From Vavraia culicis subsp. floridensis (lineage: Eukaryota > Microsporidia > Pleistophoridae), in contig NW_007360606.1 of assembly GCF_000192795.1 (NCBI RefSeq), positions 63,740-127,739 on the forward strand: a stretch of DNA of 64,000 bases. The letters run 5' to 3'. The position numbers and the translations under genes were made by a program. Each line of letters begins with the position of its first letter. The first letter of the stretch is position 1. Below, piece after piece: positions 38,639-48,271 of this stretch. A model generated the notes under the pieces. That model saw only the letters and a list, made by a program, of their open reading frames with translations, had not been told where the DNA came from and ran no database searches.

Positions 38639-40125
38639 TAAGAGGATTAGCAATGGCTCCATCAACCATTCCCTATTTATTAAAAGTTTTTCCTACACAT
38701 TGTTTCACGTGGATGAAACCAATTTCATCTGCTGAACGTGTTTCGATAGCCACATTAGTTCTGCTGTACTTGCTGTATAAATGCAAATTGGGCACTGCTA
38801 TATTTGATGTATCTAATCGTAACTTTTAGCACGTTTTCTTGTCTGAGTCTTTTCCGTACAATTTGGCGGTAAGATGACTTAGTTTTACACCGTTACTTAA
38901 TCGTAGCAGCTCCTTATCCATGCAACGTGCTCTGTGCATAGCAGTGCGCTGAACAAATTCAATAAATTGTGTATTTCTCACAGCTCCATGCACAATCTCT
39001 TATTTATTCAAACCAGAACATCATCTCAATATATTGCATAACAAACAGCACTGCCTTTCAAGCATTTACCGTACTTTCATATCAGGCGATATGTCACATA
39101 AGTGAGCCCGTGAAGGTTCAACTCGTTATACATCGGTGATGAGTCTAAACAAGTGTGTTGCGTGGATGTTGTAAGACACGAACAAACGTATTTTGGTAAA
39201 GAAAACACCAGTGATGACAAATTATCAATTATGTATTTCATGCACCGAGGTAGTGCGCATCCGATTCATTCGTTTTTGGAGATGAAGGAGATTTACCTAA
39301 AACGCTATCAACTAAAAATAAATTCGCTCATTTTCTGGTTTACTTCGCTTCAAAGCTTTGTGCACAAAAACAAGCAGCCATGAACTTTTCGTGTTTCCTG
39401 AATCCAAACAAATCGCACGTGCAGTCCTTATATTTTCATTATGCTGGCTTCAGCTGCCATGTGCATGTCTAGCACTTACTCACAACTTTACAGCTCAACT
39501 TCAACATTCTGGTTTAAAACCGCAATCAGAAATACCTTGGTATCAAAGTGTCATACCACTCGTTCGTGACGGCAAAACTAGTTTTTATGATTTTGTTGTA
39601 CACCGGCACTAACATACCAATCCTTCTACAAACTTTCCATTTTCAAATTTCCAGATATGAAAGGTTTTAATTAAAACGTGTCTACGAACGAGAAAGACGT
39701 TGAAGTACAGAAAGAGAAATAACAAAGCGAATGATTCTTAGCAAAGTTGCTTATATTTTCTTATTTGGTGAAAACTGCTTTGTGCAAAAACTATGACTGT
39801 TCTATGAACGGTATCATTTATCACTAAAAATCAGAAAATTTTCGATTTTTAAAGAGTTGAGATCATCGGATTGCGCATCCTTGCCTGGTGTTCTCAATTC
39901 AGGCATTACAAAATGTGAAATGTAAATAATTGAGTATTGTAAGTACATGGTACGGTAAATTAGTAGTGAACTATCAGTTGATTTTGACGTGCTTTTAATC
40001 GTGACAAATGACTCAACATCAATGTATAGGACCGTATTAGCAGCAGTAAATACTTCACATACCTCGTAAGTAAGCGCAAAAATTATTTTTGAATGTCACT
40101 AAATTCTTGATAAGAGTGTCAAAGG
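38639..40125. other. Long intergenic region, nothing recognised
   Basis: About 1.5 kb. Two frames at 39153-39383 and 39358-39612 open at GTG without ATG support. No RNA gene or repeat seen. Confidence 0.45.
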
Positions 40126-40135
40126 TATATAAATA
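40126..40135 (+). promoter_or_regulatory. TATA box upstream of the membrane protein gene
   Basis: TATATAAATA starts 29 bases before the ATG at 40155, with the C-rich motif GCCCGCTCAC between them. The spacing resembles that of the histone promoters. Confidence 0.45.
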
Positions 40136-40154
40136 GGCATGATGGCCCGCTCAC

Positions 40155-40703
40155 ATGGCGTACATTTCAAAATCTCAGTTTACAAGGAAACTCTTTATCG
40201 TGTTTTGTGTGATGTGTGTCTTAGCTGTAATATTACTAATCTTCATTCGCTTTTGCTACTGCAAGTATGTGAAGAAGGAACTGTGTACGAATGAAAGGTC
40301 CGGTTATGCAACTCGACAACATGGACTGATTCCCGATGAAAGTTCGTTAAATTGTGGAGCATTGATCGACAAAGAAGAAAGTAATGCGAGTTTTTATGGG
40401 AACGATGTGAAGATGTCTATGATAAGTAGCAGTGAAGAGAACGTTATGGATGATTTTGTTGAGACTATTACCGATGAATGGTCGTTTTATAGTGCTGATC
40501 AAGCGGTTGAAGATGAAAACGAAGGGCTTTCCAGTAATGAACAGCAAGGGTGCACCCATTCAAGGTATTATGCCCAGGAAGATAGCGAAATAGGTCAGGA
40601 ATTCTTTTCCGCTGTTGACAGTAGCGTATATCATAGTGCAGTTGAGGAATTGTCCGAATGTGAAGAGACTTTTAGCCAAAAAATAAGGACTAGATCGCGA
40701 TAA
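40155..40703 (+). CDS. Type I/II single-pass membrane protein with acidic tail
   Basis: A 182-residue protein not recognised as any family. Residues about 12-33 (KLFIVFCVMCVLAVILLIF) form one membrane segment, followed by a basic Cys-rich border (RFCYCKYVKK) and a long acidic, Ser-rich region (SSSEENVMDD, EDENEGLSSNEQ). The basic border after the helix suggests that the long tail is cytosolic. The ATG at 40155 follows GCCCGCTCAC, and a TATA box is in place. Composition is compatible with a regulated cytosolic tail with many potential phosphorylation sites, an inference only. Confidence 0.7.
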   Translation: MAYISKSQFTRKLFIVFCVMCVLAVILLIFIRFCYCKYVKKELCTNERSGYATRQHGLIPDESSLNCGALIDKEESNASFYGNDVKMSMISSSEENVMDDFVETITDEWSFYSADQAVEDENEGLSSNEQQGCTHSRYYAQEDSEIGQEFFSAVDSSVYHSAVEELSECEETFSQKIRTRSR

Positions 40704-40875
40704 AGCAGACATGATGCACTGGATGGGATGCAATTGTGCCAGTGCCATAATGCAGATTGTGATCATCGTTTTTAAATTTGAAGACATTGAGGTTACCATG
40801 TATGTGCCATATTCGTGGCAGGAGTAGTTTAATTAAAGTATGATGTACGAGTTTCGACTACCAATCTCTTTAAAA

Positions 40876-41137
40876 ATGGAGTTTGCACTGGTTATTTTGC
40901 TGATTTTAATTGTTTTGTTCTACACCCTCTGCTGAAGTATTGGTCAGAACACTTACAAATAGAAAATTACCAAATCGCGTTACAGCAAAATTGATTTTAT
41001 CTCTGGGCAACGAGGAACTGAATAATATATCCTATAAAACAGGCAATAGATGTTTTCGTTTTACTCATCATAAATTGCTAAAGCATGATTTGTGGTGTGC
41101 TCATGATCAGCCCGGTCTGTTTTCCGGTTTTAATTAA
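40876..41137 (+). pseudogene. Candidate secreted protein broken by a frameshift
   Basis: The ATG at 40876 opens a 19-codon frame that is almost a perfect signal peptide (MEFALVILLILIVLF) and stops at 40935. The overlapping frame from 40910 has no ATG but continues with CSTPSAEVLV, which would supply a typical signal-peptidase site (PSA before EV), and stays open to a TAA at 41137. A -1 shift in the TTTT run near 40912 would connect the two into about 88 residues. It could be a real broken gene, a base error in a short T run, or chance. The mature part resembles nothing known. Confidence 0.35.
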
Positions 41138-41172
41138 ATTTGTTGTGAAGGGGTCGCTAAATATCCGTAGCG

Positions 41173-42447
41173 ATGCCGTATGATTTGGAACGAGTAGGTA
41201 CGTTGATATCACAGCACGATACCGAAAAACTTATAAAGCGTATCCATTCTTTTGTAAAGGTACGATCAAATGCGTCATATTTTCCGGGTTGGCATGCGGT
41301 CACGCTTCTGAGGAGGCATATTGTAGATCTAATAAATCGCGATTATTTCGCATGTGAGAAGAGTGATGGTACCAGGGCACTTCTATATGTGATTAGTGAG
41401 CGTGGCAAGTCGTACTTCTTCTTCATTGACCGGAAACTGTGCTGCTATAGAGCATCAGAAAATGAGTCGATTTTTCTTGATGGTGATTATCTCCTGGATG
41501 GAGAAGTTGTGATCACAGATGATGATGAAATTGAGTACAGCGTGTTTGACACGATTATTTTTCAGAATAACAGTGTGATGCATCTGAACCTGCTGGAAAG
41601 ACTGCGTCTTGCCGACAAGTTCATCAGGCACCAGCTGTGCCATCTATTCAATTTCAAAATACTAGTCAAGAAAATGTACAAGGCATATGGTTTTGCAGAG
41701 GCATATGAGTCTCGCTTTTCACTTGGACATGGGAATGACGGCCTGATATTTACATGTGTTGACGAGCCGTACGTCTTTGGCACGTGCAATACTTTGTACA
41801 AATGGAAGCCTCCATCATTGAACACAATCGACTTTCAGATGCGAAGTGAGGCGGAAGAAGTGTATTCGTTGTGGTGCATGGGAAGAGGAGGAGGAATGGT
41901 GATGATAGGGTACTTTTTTGACTTTGAAATCGATGATGATTGTAGCAGTGCGGGCAAAGATGATGAAGAGAACAATCGCGTGGCTGAGAAAAGCGATCCT
42001 GTTCTGTCCGACAAGGGAGGTGCCTCCGATGTGGTTAAGGATAGCGACAATACGCGGGAAGAAGAAAAACATGCTGAACAAGTAAATGAAGACAATGACC
42101 AAGACGAACAGCATAAAAGATTAAAAATCGACAAGCCAGGTTCGGTTGAGGATCGTTCTGGTGGTAGTATGCAACCTGGTAGATACCACAAGAAAATAGG
42201 AGAATTTCACTTCAATGACAAAAAGAAATCCATATGCATGGATGACTACTCCATTATAGAGGGCAAGTGGGAACTCATCAAAATTAGAGAGGACAAGAAC
42301 ACGCCTAACAGCCTTAAAGTAGTGTCAAATATTTTCCTATCGATGCGGGAAAACATAACATATGAGGACATTGTGGAGCATTTCGAGGAGATAAGGGGGA
42401 ATTGGAAAATAAGAGAATCTGCTAAAGCGCGGAATGAGCGTAGATAA
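41173..42447 (+). CDS. CEG1: mRNA capping enzyme, guanylyltransferase
   Basis: Transfers GMP from GTP to the 5' diphosphate end of pre-mRNA. The 424-residue protein has the nucleotidyltransferase motifs: motif I KSDGTR with the GMP-accepting Lys63, motif III region FFFIDRKLCCYR, motif IIIa/IV LDGEVVI, motif IV GNDGLIFTC, motif V LYKWKPP, and the OB-fold part with SIIEGKWELIKIREDKNTPNS near the C-terminus. Between motif V and the OB end an acidic insert of about 80 residues (REEEKHAEQVNEDNDQDEQ) interrupts the OB domain. No triphosphatase domain is fused, as in fungi. The ATG at 41173 has a G-rich word (AAGGGG) about 20 bases upstream. Confidence 0.93.
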   Translation: MPYDLERVGTLISQHDTEKLIKRIHSFVKVRSNASYFPGWHAVTLLRRHIVDLINRDYFACEKSDGTRALLYVISERGKSYFFFIDRKLCCYRASENESIFLDGDYLLDGEVVITDDDEIEYSVFDTIIFQNNSVMHLNLLERLRLADKFIRHQLCHLFNFKILVKKMYKAYGFAEAYESRFSLGHGNDGLIFTCVDEPYVFGTCNTLYKWKPPSLNTIDFQMRSEAEEVYSLWCMGRGGGMVMIGYFFDFEIDDDCSSAGKDDEENNRVAEKSDPVLSDKGGASDVVKDSDNTREEEKHAEQVNEDNDQDEQHKRLKIDKPGSVEDRSGGSMQPGRYHKKIGEFHFNDKKKSICMDDYSIIEGKWELIKIREDKNTPNSLKVVSNIFLSMRENITYEDIVEHFEEIRGNWKIRESAKARNERR

Positions 42448-42570
42448 ATCTTCGAACTAATAGTTGATAGTTTTATTTATCTTAACTCGCAATGTTTTCT
42501 TTAGCTCGTTATTCCTTCTTTAGCTCACAATGTTTTCTTTAATACGGCACCTTTCAAACGAACACTACCG

Positions 42571-42816
42571 CTATTTTTTTGTGTTTTGTTCCTGGAATAG
42601 GTGATCCAAGAAGAAATACCCCCTTTTGTGCACCAATTTTCTAATTCTTGCTGCGTTAAAAGGCTTCTTACAATCATCCACCAACTTAACAATAAAAGAC
42701 TCTACCAATAGTGTGAGCAGTATGTTTTGTTCTTTTGTAATTTTGAGGTTGAACTCTGACATGATCTTTTTTATTGCATCAGCCGGCAGGGCTGTCCTTA
42801 TATTTTTCTTCGCCAT
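42571..42816 (-). CDS. Small histone-fold protein (CENP-X/MHF2-like)
   Basis: An 81-residue protein with the helix pattern of a histone fold: RTALPADAIKKIMSEF (first helix), EQNILLTLLVESFIVKLVDDC (long central helix) and AARIRKLVHKRGYFFLDHLF (third helix with the LDxLF ending). Its length equals that of animal CENP-X (MHF2), and the ending resembles LxxLLLDF of that family. CENP-W, TAF-type and CHRAC-type proteins are alternatives. CENP-X acts with CENP-S at kinetochores and in DNA repair. Start ATG 42816 follows AGCCCTGAATC. Confidence 0.55.
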   Translation of the reverse strand: MAKKNIRTALPADAIKKIMSEFNLKITKEQNILLTLLVESFIVKLVDDCKKPFNAARIRKLVHKRGYFFLDHLFQEQNTKK

Positions 42817-43493
42817 TCGAATGATTCAGGGCTGGTGCCATCAAAACCATAAAAAATGATGATACTTGCGGATATGCACATTAATGGGGCAGTTTAGTTA
42901 TTCTTGTGATTTTCTATTTGCAGAAACACACCGTATTGCTGATATTCGTGCTATAGCGAAGAGTTGCTCGACATTCTCGGTTTGTAGCCTGTGAGCAGGA
43001 ACTGCACTATCAGGATGACCAACCGTTCAACCACAATAATTCTTCATTGAACAGTATTTTGTGCTCAATGTCGAGTTAAATGTAAGAGTATGCTTTGATA
43101 ACGTCTTCAATACAAGGAATATTGTTAAATTGCACATTATTAACGTTAATTCTCGCTATAATTAAGATAATTGTTGGCAGTCCACACCACAAGGTACTGC
43201 AGAATACATTATTAGTGCCTATACATTTCGATTTGTTGGCACATACGGCATTTACATGCCTAAAAACAAAATACCTCTGAGTTAAACGTTCGCATTCCAT
43301 GTTAATGAACGGTAACAATTCCAACGCCCTAATTAGCAGTTTGATTGCATTATTATATTCTTTTTGATGTCAATACCAAGTCCAAATCGTTTTAACATCA
43401 GGTTTGCCCTGTTCTGCAAAAATTTCTGTTAAAAAGCACCAAATTTGTGAAGGAACAAAAATTTTGAGTTTTTTCAAAAATAACCCCATAAAA
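42817..43493. other. Divergent intergenic region upstream of eL39
   Basis: About 680 bases. Frames at 43076-43324 overlap on both strands and are not supported. TAACCCCATAAAA precedes the eL39 ATG. Confidence 0.45.
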
Positions 43494-43677
43494 ATGGTAA
43501 GTGCACAAAGTAATTAATTAGGGAGCGATTAAGACAAGATTACACAAGATGAGATTGGCTAAGGCCATAAAGAAGAACAGGAGTATACCGCCCTGGAAAA
43601 GAGAACTGAAACACAACAAGCAAGAGTTCAATTTCAAGAAGAGGAGCTGGCGAAGGAACAAGCTGAAGGTGGCATAA
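43494..43677 (+). CDS. RPL39: Ribosomal protein eL39, interrupted by an intron
   Basis: Very small protein of the 60S exit tunnel. Exon 1 is the ATG alone (43494-43496); a 25-base intron follows, and exon 2 (43522-43677) encodes 51 residues, giving 52 in total (51 in animals). Exon 2 contains MRLAKAIKKNRSIPPW (compare LAKKQKQNRPIPQW) and FNFKKRSWRRNKLKVA (compare YNSKRRHWRRTKLGL), so the identity is clear. ACCCCATAAAA, the local start motif, precedes the ATG, which supports this tiny first exon. Without splicing the frame ends after a few codons. An intron right after ATG in ribosomal protein genes is typical of microsporidia. Confidence 0.93.
43497..43521 (+). other. 25-base spliceosomal intron in eL39
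   Basis: Begins GTAAGT and ends TAATTAATTAG, with the presumed branch-point A in TAATTAAT practically next to the 3' splice site. Phase 0, between codon 1 and codon 2. Such very short introns with fused branch and acceptor sites are known from microsporidia. It implies that this organism retains a spliceosome. Confidence 0.9.
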
Positions 43678-44325
43678 TTAAACATTGGTTTGATCCACTG
43701 TATTCTTTTTGTATTTTTGTTGCTGTTCAATGACAATTATGGGAGTGCCATGGCGATTTGGTTCGTTCTTGGGTTCTTCTCATGCTCGTGCGGCATTTCT
43801 CTGTCAACGGATAACATGTGCAATCTGCCGTGAACCAAACAACCATTTAATGCCCATCATTGGTGTAGTTTGTGTAGCAATCTGGGAGTTACCGGGCGTA
43901 ATCGGTTGAGCGCTTTCGTTTATAATAATGACATCCTGGATATGCGGCTCGGCGTGTGTTCTGCAGTCTAAAGTTATGTGCTACTTTGATATTCTTCTAC
44001 CGTCTGTTGATCTAGAACCAAAAACTTGTTATAGAGGATAATCTGTGGCGTAAAAGTATTGGAAAGGGGTGCAATGGTACAAATACACATAATCGCATCG
44101 AAGAGATGTTCAGCTCAAGTACCTGGATGCATTCCAAGCAAGTATAAATGCAATTGTTATGTTTAAGGACCCGTTGACAGACATTCACCTGGAATGAGCT
44201 GCGCTAAGATATAACACATCCTTTCTCCTTTGCAGAATTTACTGTTTTTAACTAAAAATACGTTTATTCGTACGAATACTGCAATAAATGAGAAAATACG
44301 GAACCCTGCGTACACAAATATCAGG
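43678..44325. other. Intergenic region, nothing recognised
   Basis: About 650 bases between eL39 and the ABCG-like gene. The ABCG-like frame is open from 44230, but only through a TTG. No other feature. Confidence 0.45.
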
Positions 44326-46167
44326 ATGTGTTTGTTGGAAATCACCTTTAACAACCTCAAAATATACTGCGATACCACTTGCACACTATCGATCAAAAAA
44401 CTATCGATTTCCGGCCAAGTCATAATAAGTGGAGCCTCGTCACTGATCAAAAGCATTCTCATAGATGTGCTGCGCACCGGCAAATCTAAGCACGACTACA
44501 TAAGAGTAACCGGGACATTGCAGATGGATGGACACAAGCTATCATTAGACTTTCTGGAAAAGCTGATGCCATCTCATATAAAGTGCACATACTGCTACAC
44601 CACAGTAGCGAAACTGCGCTTCATTTACAACTTTACCAGAAAACACGTGAAGTTACAGCCCGAAAAGATCCTGGAAGATTTTCTGCTCACCAACAAGCGC
44701 ATTGCCAACCTGACTACTGATGAGCTGTGGGCGTTCTCAATTGCGTGCAGTATAATACACGGTCACAAAATAATAGTGATAGCGAACATAAAATCATCCT
44801 TTTTCTACCTGAACGTGATGGACAAGGTGATGTATTACACCACAGTGATACCTTTGGTGGTGATAATTGACCATTCTGGAAATGAGGAGTGTCTTGGCTC
44901 GGTGTTCTTTTCGCTGAAAAAGATTAGCACCATGGAGTACAGATTGACCAGCTTGAACGATGACAGTAATTCGGATGATTATGAGGTGATATATATGAAC
45001 AAGCGGATATACGATCAGGTGATGAAGAGCAAAAAGTCAAAATGCTTGGACACAGATTTCTTTTTTGAGAGTATTCTGTCTGATGAACTGAAAAACCCGT
45101 TGGTCATAAATGAGAGAAACAAGAATAGGAAGCTGTCAATAATGAAACGTACCTTGAACGCGGACTTCTATCGATTCGATTTTAAAACCAGCCATGTTCT
45201 GAACGTGCTGCGGTTGAAGCAACACCTCGGGAACAGATACAACACCATAAATCAGTTTCTGACACTGGGCATGCTCGTTGTGCTTTTTATATCAAAGTTG
45301 TTGTTCGATAAAGCGCAGGGAGAGGTGTCTAAGATGGCATATAACCTTAATTTCAGTTTTATGAAGGTGTTCAATTGGCTTAAGGGATTTTTAATCGAGA
45401 GGTACTCGCAATGCTGTGAGATCAGTATCGGCAGCGATAAAGTAGAGCGTCTTCGATTGCTTCTGCGGGCCAAAAAGCTCTTAAGAGATATTTCTGAGAA
45501 AAAAAGGATCTTTTACGGTAATCTCGACGAGAATTGTATGAACCAAGTCATGAGGAGCGTTGATTTACTTACAATACGCCTGCTCTGCCTGACGGTAAAA
45601 CATATGGTTATAAATATGAGGATATCGGCATCTTTGTTCGAAATGTATGTCAACTACGTGATCAATAACCACCGTGCCTTTGAATCGCTGATCATCGGAT
45701 GCTTCATATCCACGAACATACTAAGATTAATCAATCAGGAGGTCGACTTCAATTACCGTAACAATAATCTTATTTACACGCCATGCACATACTTCTTGTC
45801 GATTGTCAAGTTTTTAGTGGGCGATGTCTGCCACAACCTGATAAACATCATCATTCTATTCAACAAGGGCCATCTCATATTGCAAATCTTCAACCTCTCA
45901 TTTCTTTGCACTTTTATTGCGGTTACCAAACACTCGGTAATTTTGCTCATTATTTTCAATGTGATCGCGTTCTTTACATCTTTGGATTCGATCGACTTCC
46001 TGCGCGAATATCCAATTCTTTTCTTCGTGAGGAAGATCAACCCGTTTTTTCTTGTAAAGGAGATTGTTTCACCATCACAACTGAACCGACTGCATACACT
46101 GCTGTACCTCCTAAGGTTTTATTTTATGTATTTTCTGATGGCTATCTACAAGTTTAGTAAAGCTTAG
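44326..46167 (+). CDS. ABCG-type transporter homologue with destroyed ATPase motifs
   Basis: A 613-residue protein arranged like an ABCG half-transporter: N-terminal nucleotide-binding domain and C-terminal membrane domain. The motifs align by position, but key residues are gone. Walker A GPSGxGKTTLL becomes GASSLIKSILI (36-46; Lys42 kept, two Gly lost). Signature LSGGERKRVSIA becomes LTTDELWAFSIA (129-140). Walker B and D-loop, normally LFLDEPTSGLD, become IVIANIKSSFF (150-160). Six or seven hydrophobic segments follow, such as LTLGMLVVLFISKLLF, LIIGCFISTNILRLI and SVILLIIFNVIAFFT. ATP hydrolysis looks impossible. The frame is long and intact, so it is not a simple pseudogene. The ATG at 44326 has AACCCTGCG about 20 bases upstream. 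Confidence 0.65.
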   Translation: MCLLEITFNNLKIYCDTTCTLSIKKLSISGQVIISGASSLIKSILIDVLRTGKSKHDYIRVTGTLQMDGHKLSLDFLEKLMPSHIKCTYCYTTVAKLRFIYNFTRKHVKLQPEKILEDFLLTNKRIANLTTDELWAFSIACSIIHGHKIIVIANIKSSFFYLNVMDKVMYYTTVIPLVVIIDHSGNEECLGSVFFSLKKISTMEYRLTSLNDDSNSDDYEVIYMNKRIYDQVMKSKKSKCLDTDFFFESILSDELKNPLVINERNKNRKLSIMKRTLNADFYRFDFKTSHVLNVLRLKQHLGNRYNTINQFLTLGMLVVLFISKLLFDKAQGEVSKMAYNLNFSFMKVFNWLKGFLIERYSQCCEISIGSDKVERLRLLLRAKKLLRDISEKKRIFYGNLDENCMNQVMRSVDLLTIRLLCLTVKHMVINMRISASLFEMYVNYVINNHRAFESLIIGCFISTNILRLINQEVDFNYRNNNLIYTPCTYFLSIVKFLVGDVCHNLINIIILFNKGHLILQIFNLSFLCTFIAVTKHSVILLIIFNVIAFFTSLDSIDFLREYPILFFVRKINPFFLVKEIVSPSQLNRLHTLLYLLRFYFMYFLMAIYKFSKA

Positions 46168-46862
46168 TGTATCATTAGACATTAATACCTCGCCACGTTG
46201 ATACAAATAGGTTATGTGGCAATAGAATTGTTGAATGTACATCATGTGCAATATGTGCTGGTGAATTGCTTATTTACTTAAAATATTTTGGTATAACATC
46301 ATTGATATTATGGCTATTACTTTTGGGTGGTATAACATCATTGATTTATGGCTATTACTTTTGGGTGGTATAACATCGCTACGTATCACCGTTCATTGTC
46401 AGCAGATAATCACGCTCGATCAATTTCTTTTCGTTTCATTTGCTGGAACTTGATCCATAATTTGTATGAGGAGATAAATAGGGCACATTTAGTAAAAATA
46501 AATTGGTAATCAATAAAAATCTGGGAGAAGATTCACATCCAGGGAACTACGAGAGTACAGGCACGTTGTTCACGGTATCTAAAGTATTTAGTACCGATAA
46601 TCATAGTTATGTGTTGAACAGTCTCTATTTATTTGGTACAAATGTTGGCAAATAATCATGGTTACACCGGATTAAAAGTAAGAATGGCTCTCACGCCTTC
46701 ACTCAGCAGCTAAAAAGACCGCAACTATTAGCTAAACTCAAAAGTGCTTGGAAATAGTCCTGCTAGACAGGCAAATCGTGAAAATGAACCTCCATTGCCA
46801 GAAACGAACAAAATCTTCCTAAACAAAAAAATACCACAAAAATGTGCACAGATAGAACATTT
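46168..46862. other. Intergenic region between convergent genes, with a short repeat
   Basis: About 700 bases between the ABCG-like gene and proteasome alpha-7. It holds the 38-39 base tandem repeat at 46290-46378 and otherwise nothing I recognise. Confidence 0.45.
46290..46378. repeat. 38-39 base tandem repeat, 2.3 copies
   Basis: The unit GGTATAACATCATTGAT plus about 22 bases (TTATGGCTATTACTTTTGGGT) occurs twice, with one base missing in the second copy, followed by a third partial copy (GGTATAACATCG). Non-coding. Confidence 0.85.
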
Positions 46863-47579
46863 TTAATCATCATCAACGTTTAAATCCTTATAGGCCTCCA
46901 CAAATTCGATATACTCTTCCCTAGGAACCTCTCGATAACCGCTCCTGTCCAAAATACCGATCTCAACTTCAAAAGGCTTGTCCTTCAGGGGGTCAAAACA
47001 TTTGTAAAGTATGCGCACTGCGTTGTCAATCATCCGCTTACGGCTCAATTCCTCAATGTTTATCTTTTCCAACTCTGTTTTTGCCCGTGCTGCTCCCTTG
47101 CCCACTGCGTACCCCCGTACCTCTCGTGTTTTGGACGACGTGTCTGTGACGTATAAGGTATATCTACCTGAATCGTTCACAGCGCTCAACATATTCACAC
47201 CCAGCGGTCTGCATCCGTAGTATCGAGTGAATTCGGAACAGTGCATCGAAATTACTTTCTTGGCCGTGTTAGCGGGAAGACCTGCCATCTGGCCCTGCAG
47301 TCCTACTAGCTCCCTCTGAACCAAATTATTAAAAAATATCATGTCTGATAAGAGGCCCGTTGCTGCTATAACACAGTTTCTCGTAAGTTTCTTTATGCGC
47401 TTGTCCTCCGATATGATGTACAAATTGCTATCAATTGGTTTTTCTACCGCTATAAGAACACCATTGTTGTTTTTCATTGCAATGCAGGTGCTTCCATTGT
47501 CTGCGCTTTTCTGTGCATAGTCGATCTGTGCAATGTTTCCCGTGGGTGTGTAGATGGGTCCGAAATCAAGTACAGTCAT
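46863..47579 (-). CDS. PRE10: 20S proteasome subunit alpha-7 (PRE10/PSMA3)
   Basis: One of the seven alpha-ring subunits of the 20S proteasome. The 238-residue protein has TPTGNIAQIDYAQKS (alpha-type N-terminus, compare SPDGRVFQVEYAMKA), GVLIAVEKPI, NCVIAATGLLSDM, RPLGVNML and YAVGKGAARAKTELEKI, which matches the AIGKARQAAKTEIEKL of alpha-7, then DKPFEVEIGIL and an acidic C-terminus (NVDDD) as in PSMA3. The start is the ATG at 47579, directly preceded by CACCCCTCAAAAA; the frame is also open 15 codons upstream. Confidence 0.9.
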   Translation of the reverse strand: MTVLDFGPIYTPTGNIAQIDYAQKSADNGSTCIAMKNNNGVLIAVEKPIDSNLYIISEDKRIKKLTRNCVIAATGLLSDMIFFNNLVQRELVGLQGQMAGLPANTAKKVISMHCSEFTRYYGCRPLGVNMLSAVNDSGRYTLYVTDTSSKTREVRGYAVGKGAARAKTELEKINIEELSRKRMIDNAVRILYKCFDPLKDKPFEVEIGILDRSGYREVPREEYIEFVEAYKDLNVDDD

Positions 47580-48271
47580 TTTTTGAGGGGTGAAAAATTG
47601 AAAGTGAAATACAAAAGTTGACAAAATATCTTTAATATCAAGTATCGCAGACTAAGATTTATGGCAATTTGAACGTACTTGATGATTAATATCATCGGAT
47701 GACATGGTAAAACGTTTATCTGCCAAAGCAATTTCGTTACACATCTTTGCTCATTTTTTGAATAAAGGTTTTATTGCAGGGTCTATAATAATCGTTTATC
47801 CCAAATTACAGATAAGAAGTACCACTTTTAATCTATACTAGCTGCGCTATTTCCGTTTATAAAACGAAAAACTGTTCTATCCATTCAATGATACTTTCTT
47901 CCTTTCATATGTCGTATTATGTTTTTTCTACTGTTTAAGATCTTGTGGTAGAGGTTAATTAATTAGCTACTATTCGGTAATCGTGTAATTTTGATGTTGT
48001 TAGTGGAGAACAATTGAGGGCATCTCAGAAAGAATGAGTTGTACAAAAACTTTAGGTCTTTTATTCAGTGCAAATACATGAACAAAAATTTTTTATTTTT
48101 CACGAAGGGTCAAATAATTTATTTCACAGAACTGATCAATCAGCTTCAGAGTTGTCTTTTATTTACATGGTTTCGACACGTGTTTATCCAAGATCTATAT
48201 AAAATACCGGCTGATTCTAAAGTACGACCATTTCAACATATAAATCAGATTGACATTTATTAAAAAATCTG
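47580..48271. other. Intergenic region carrying copy B of the dispersed repeat
   Basis: Spacer between proteasome alpha-7 and ESF1; the repeat copy occupies about half of it. A 74-codon frame at 48039-48263 overlaps the repeat and is not supported. Confidence 0.5.
47838..48162. repeat. Dispersed non-coding repeat, copy B
   Basis: Partner of the copy at 29980-30282, in the same orientation on the plus strand. Its first 21 bases (47840-47860) also occur without mismatch at 61771-61791. See copy A for the shared blocks. Confidence 0.7.
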
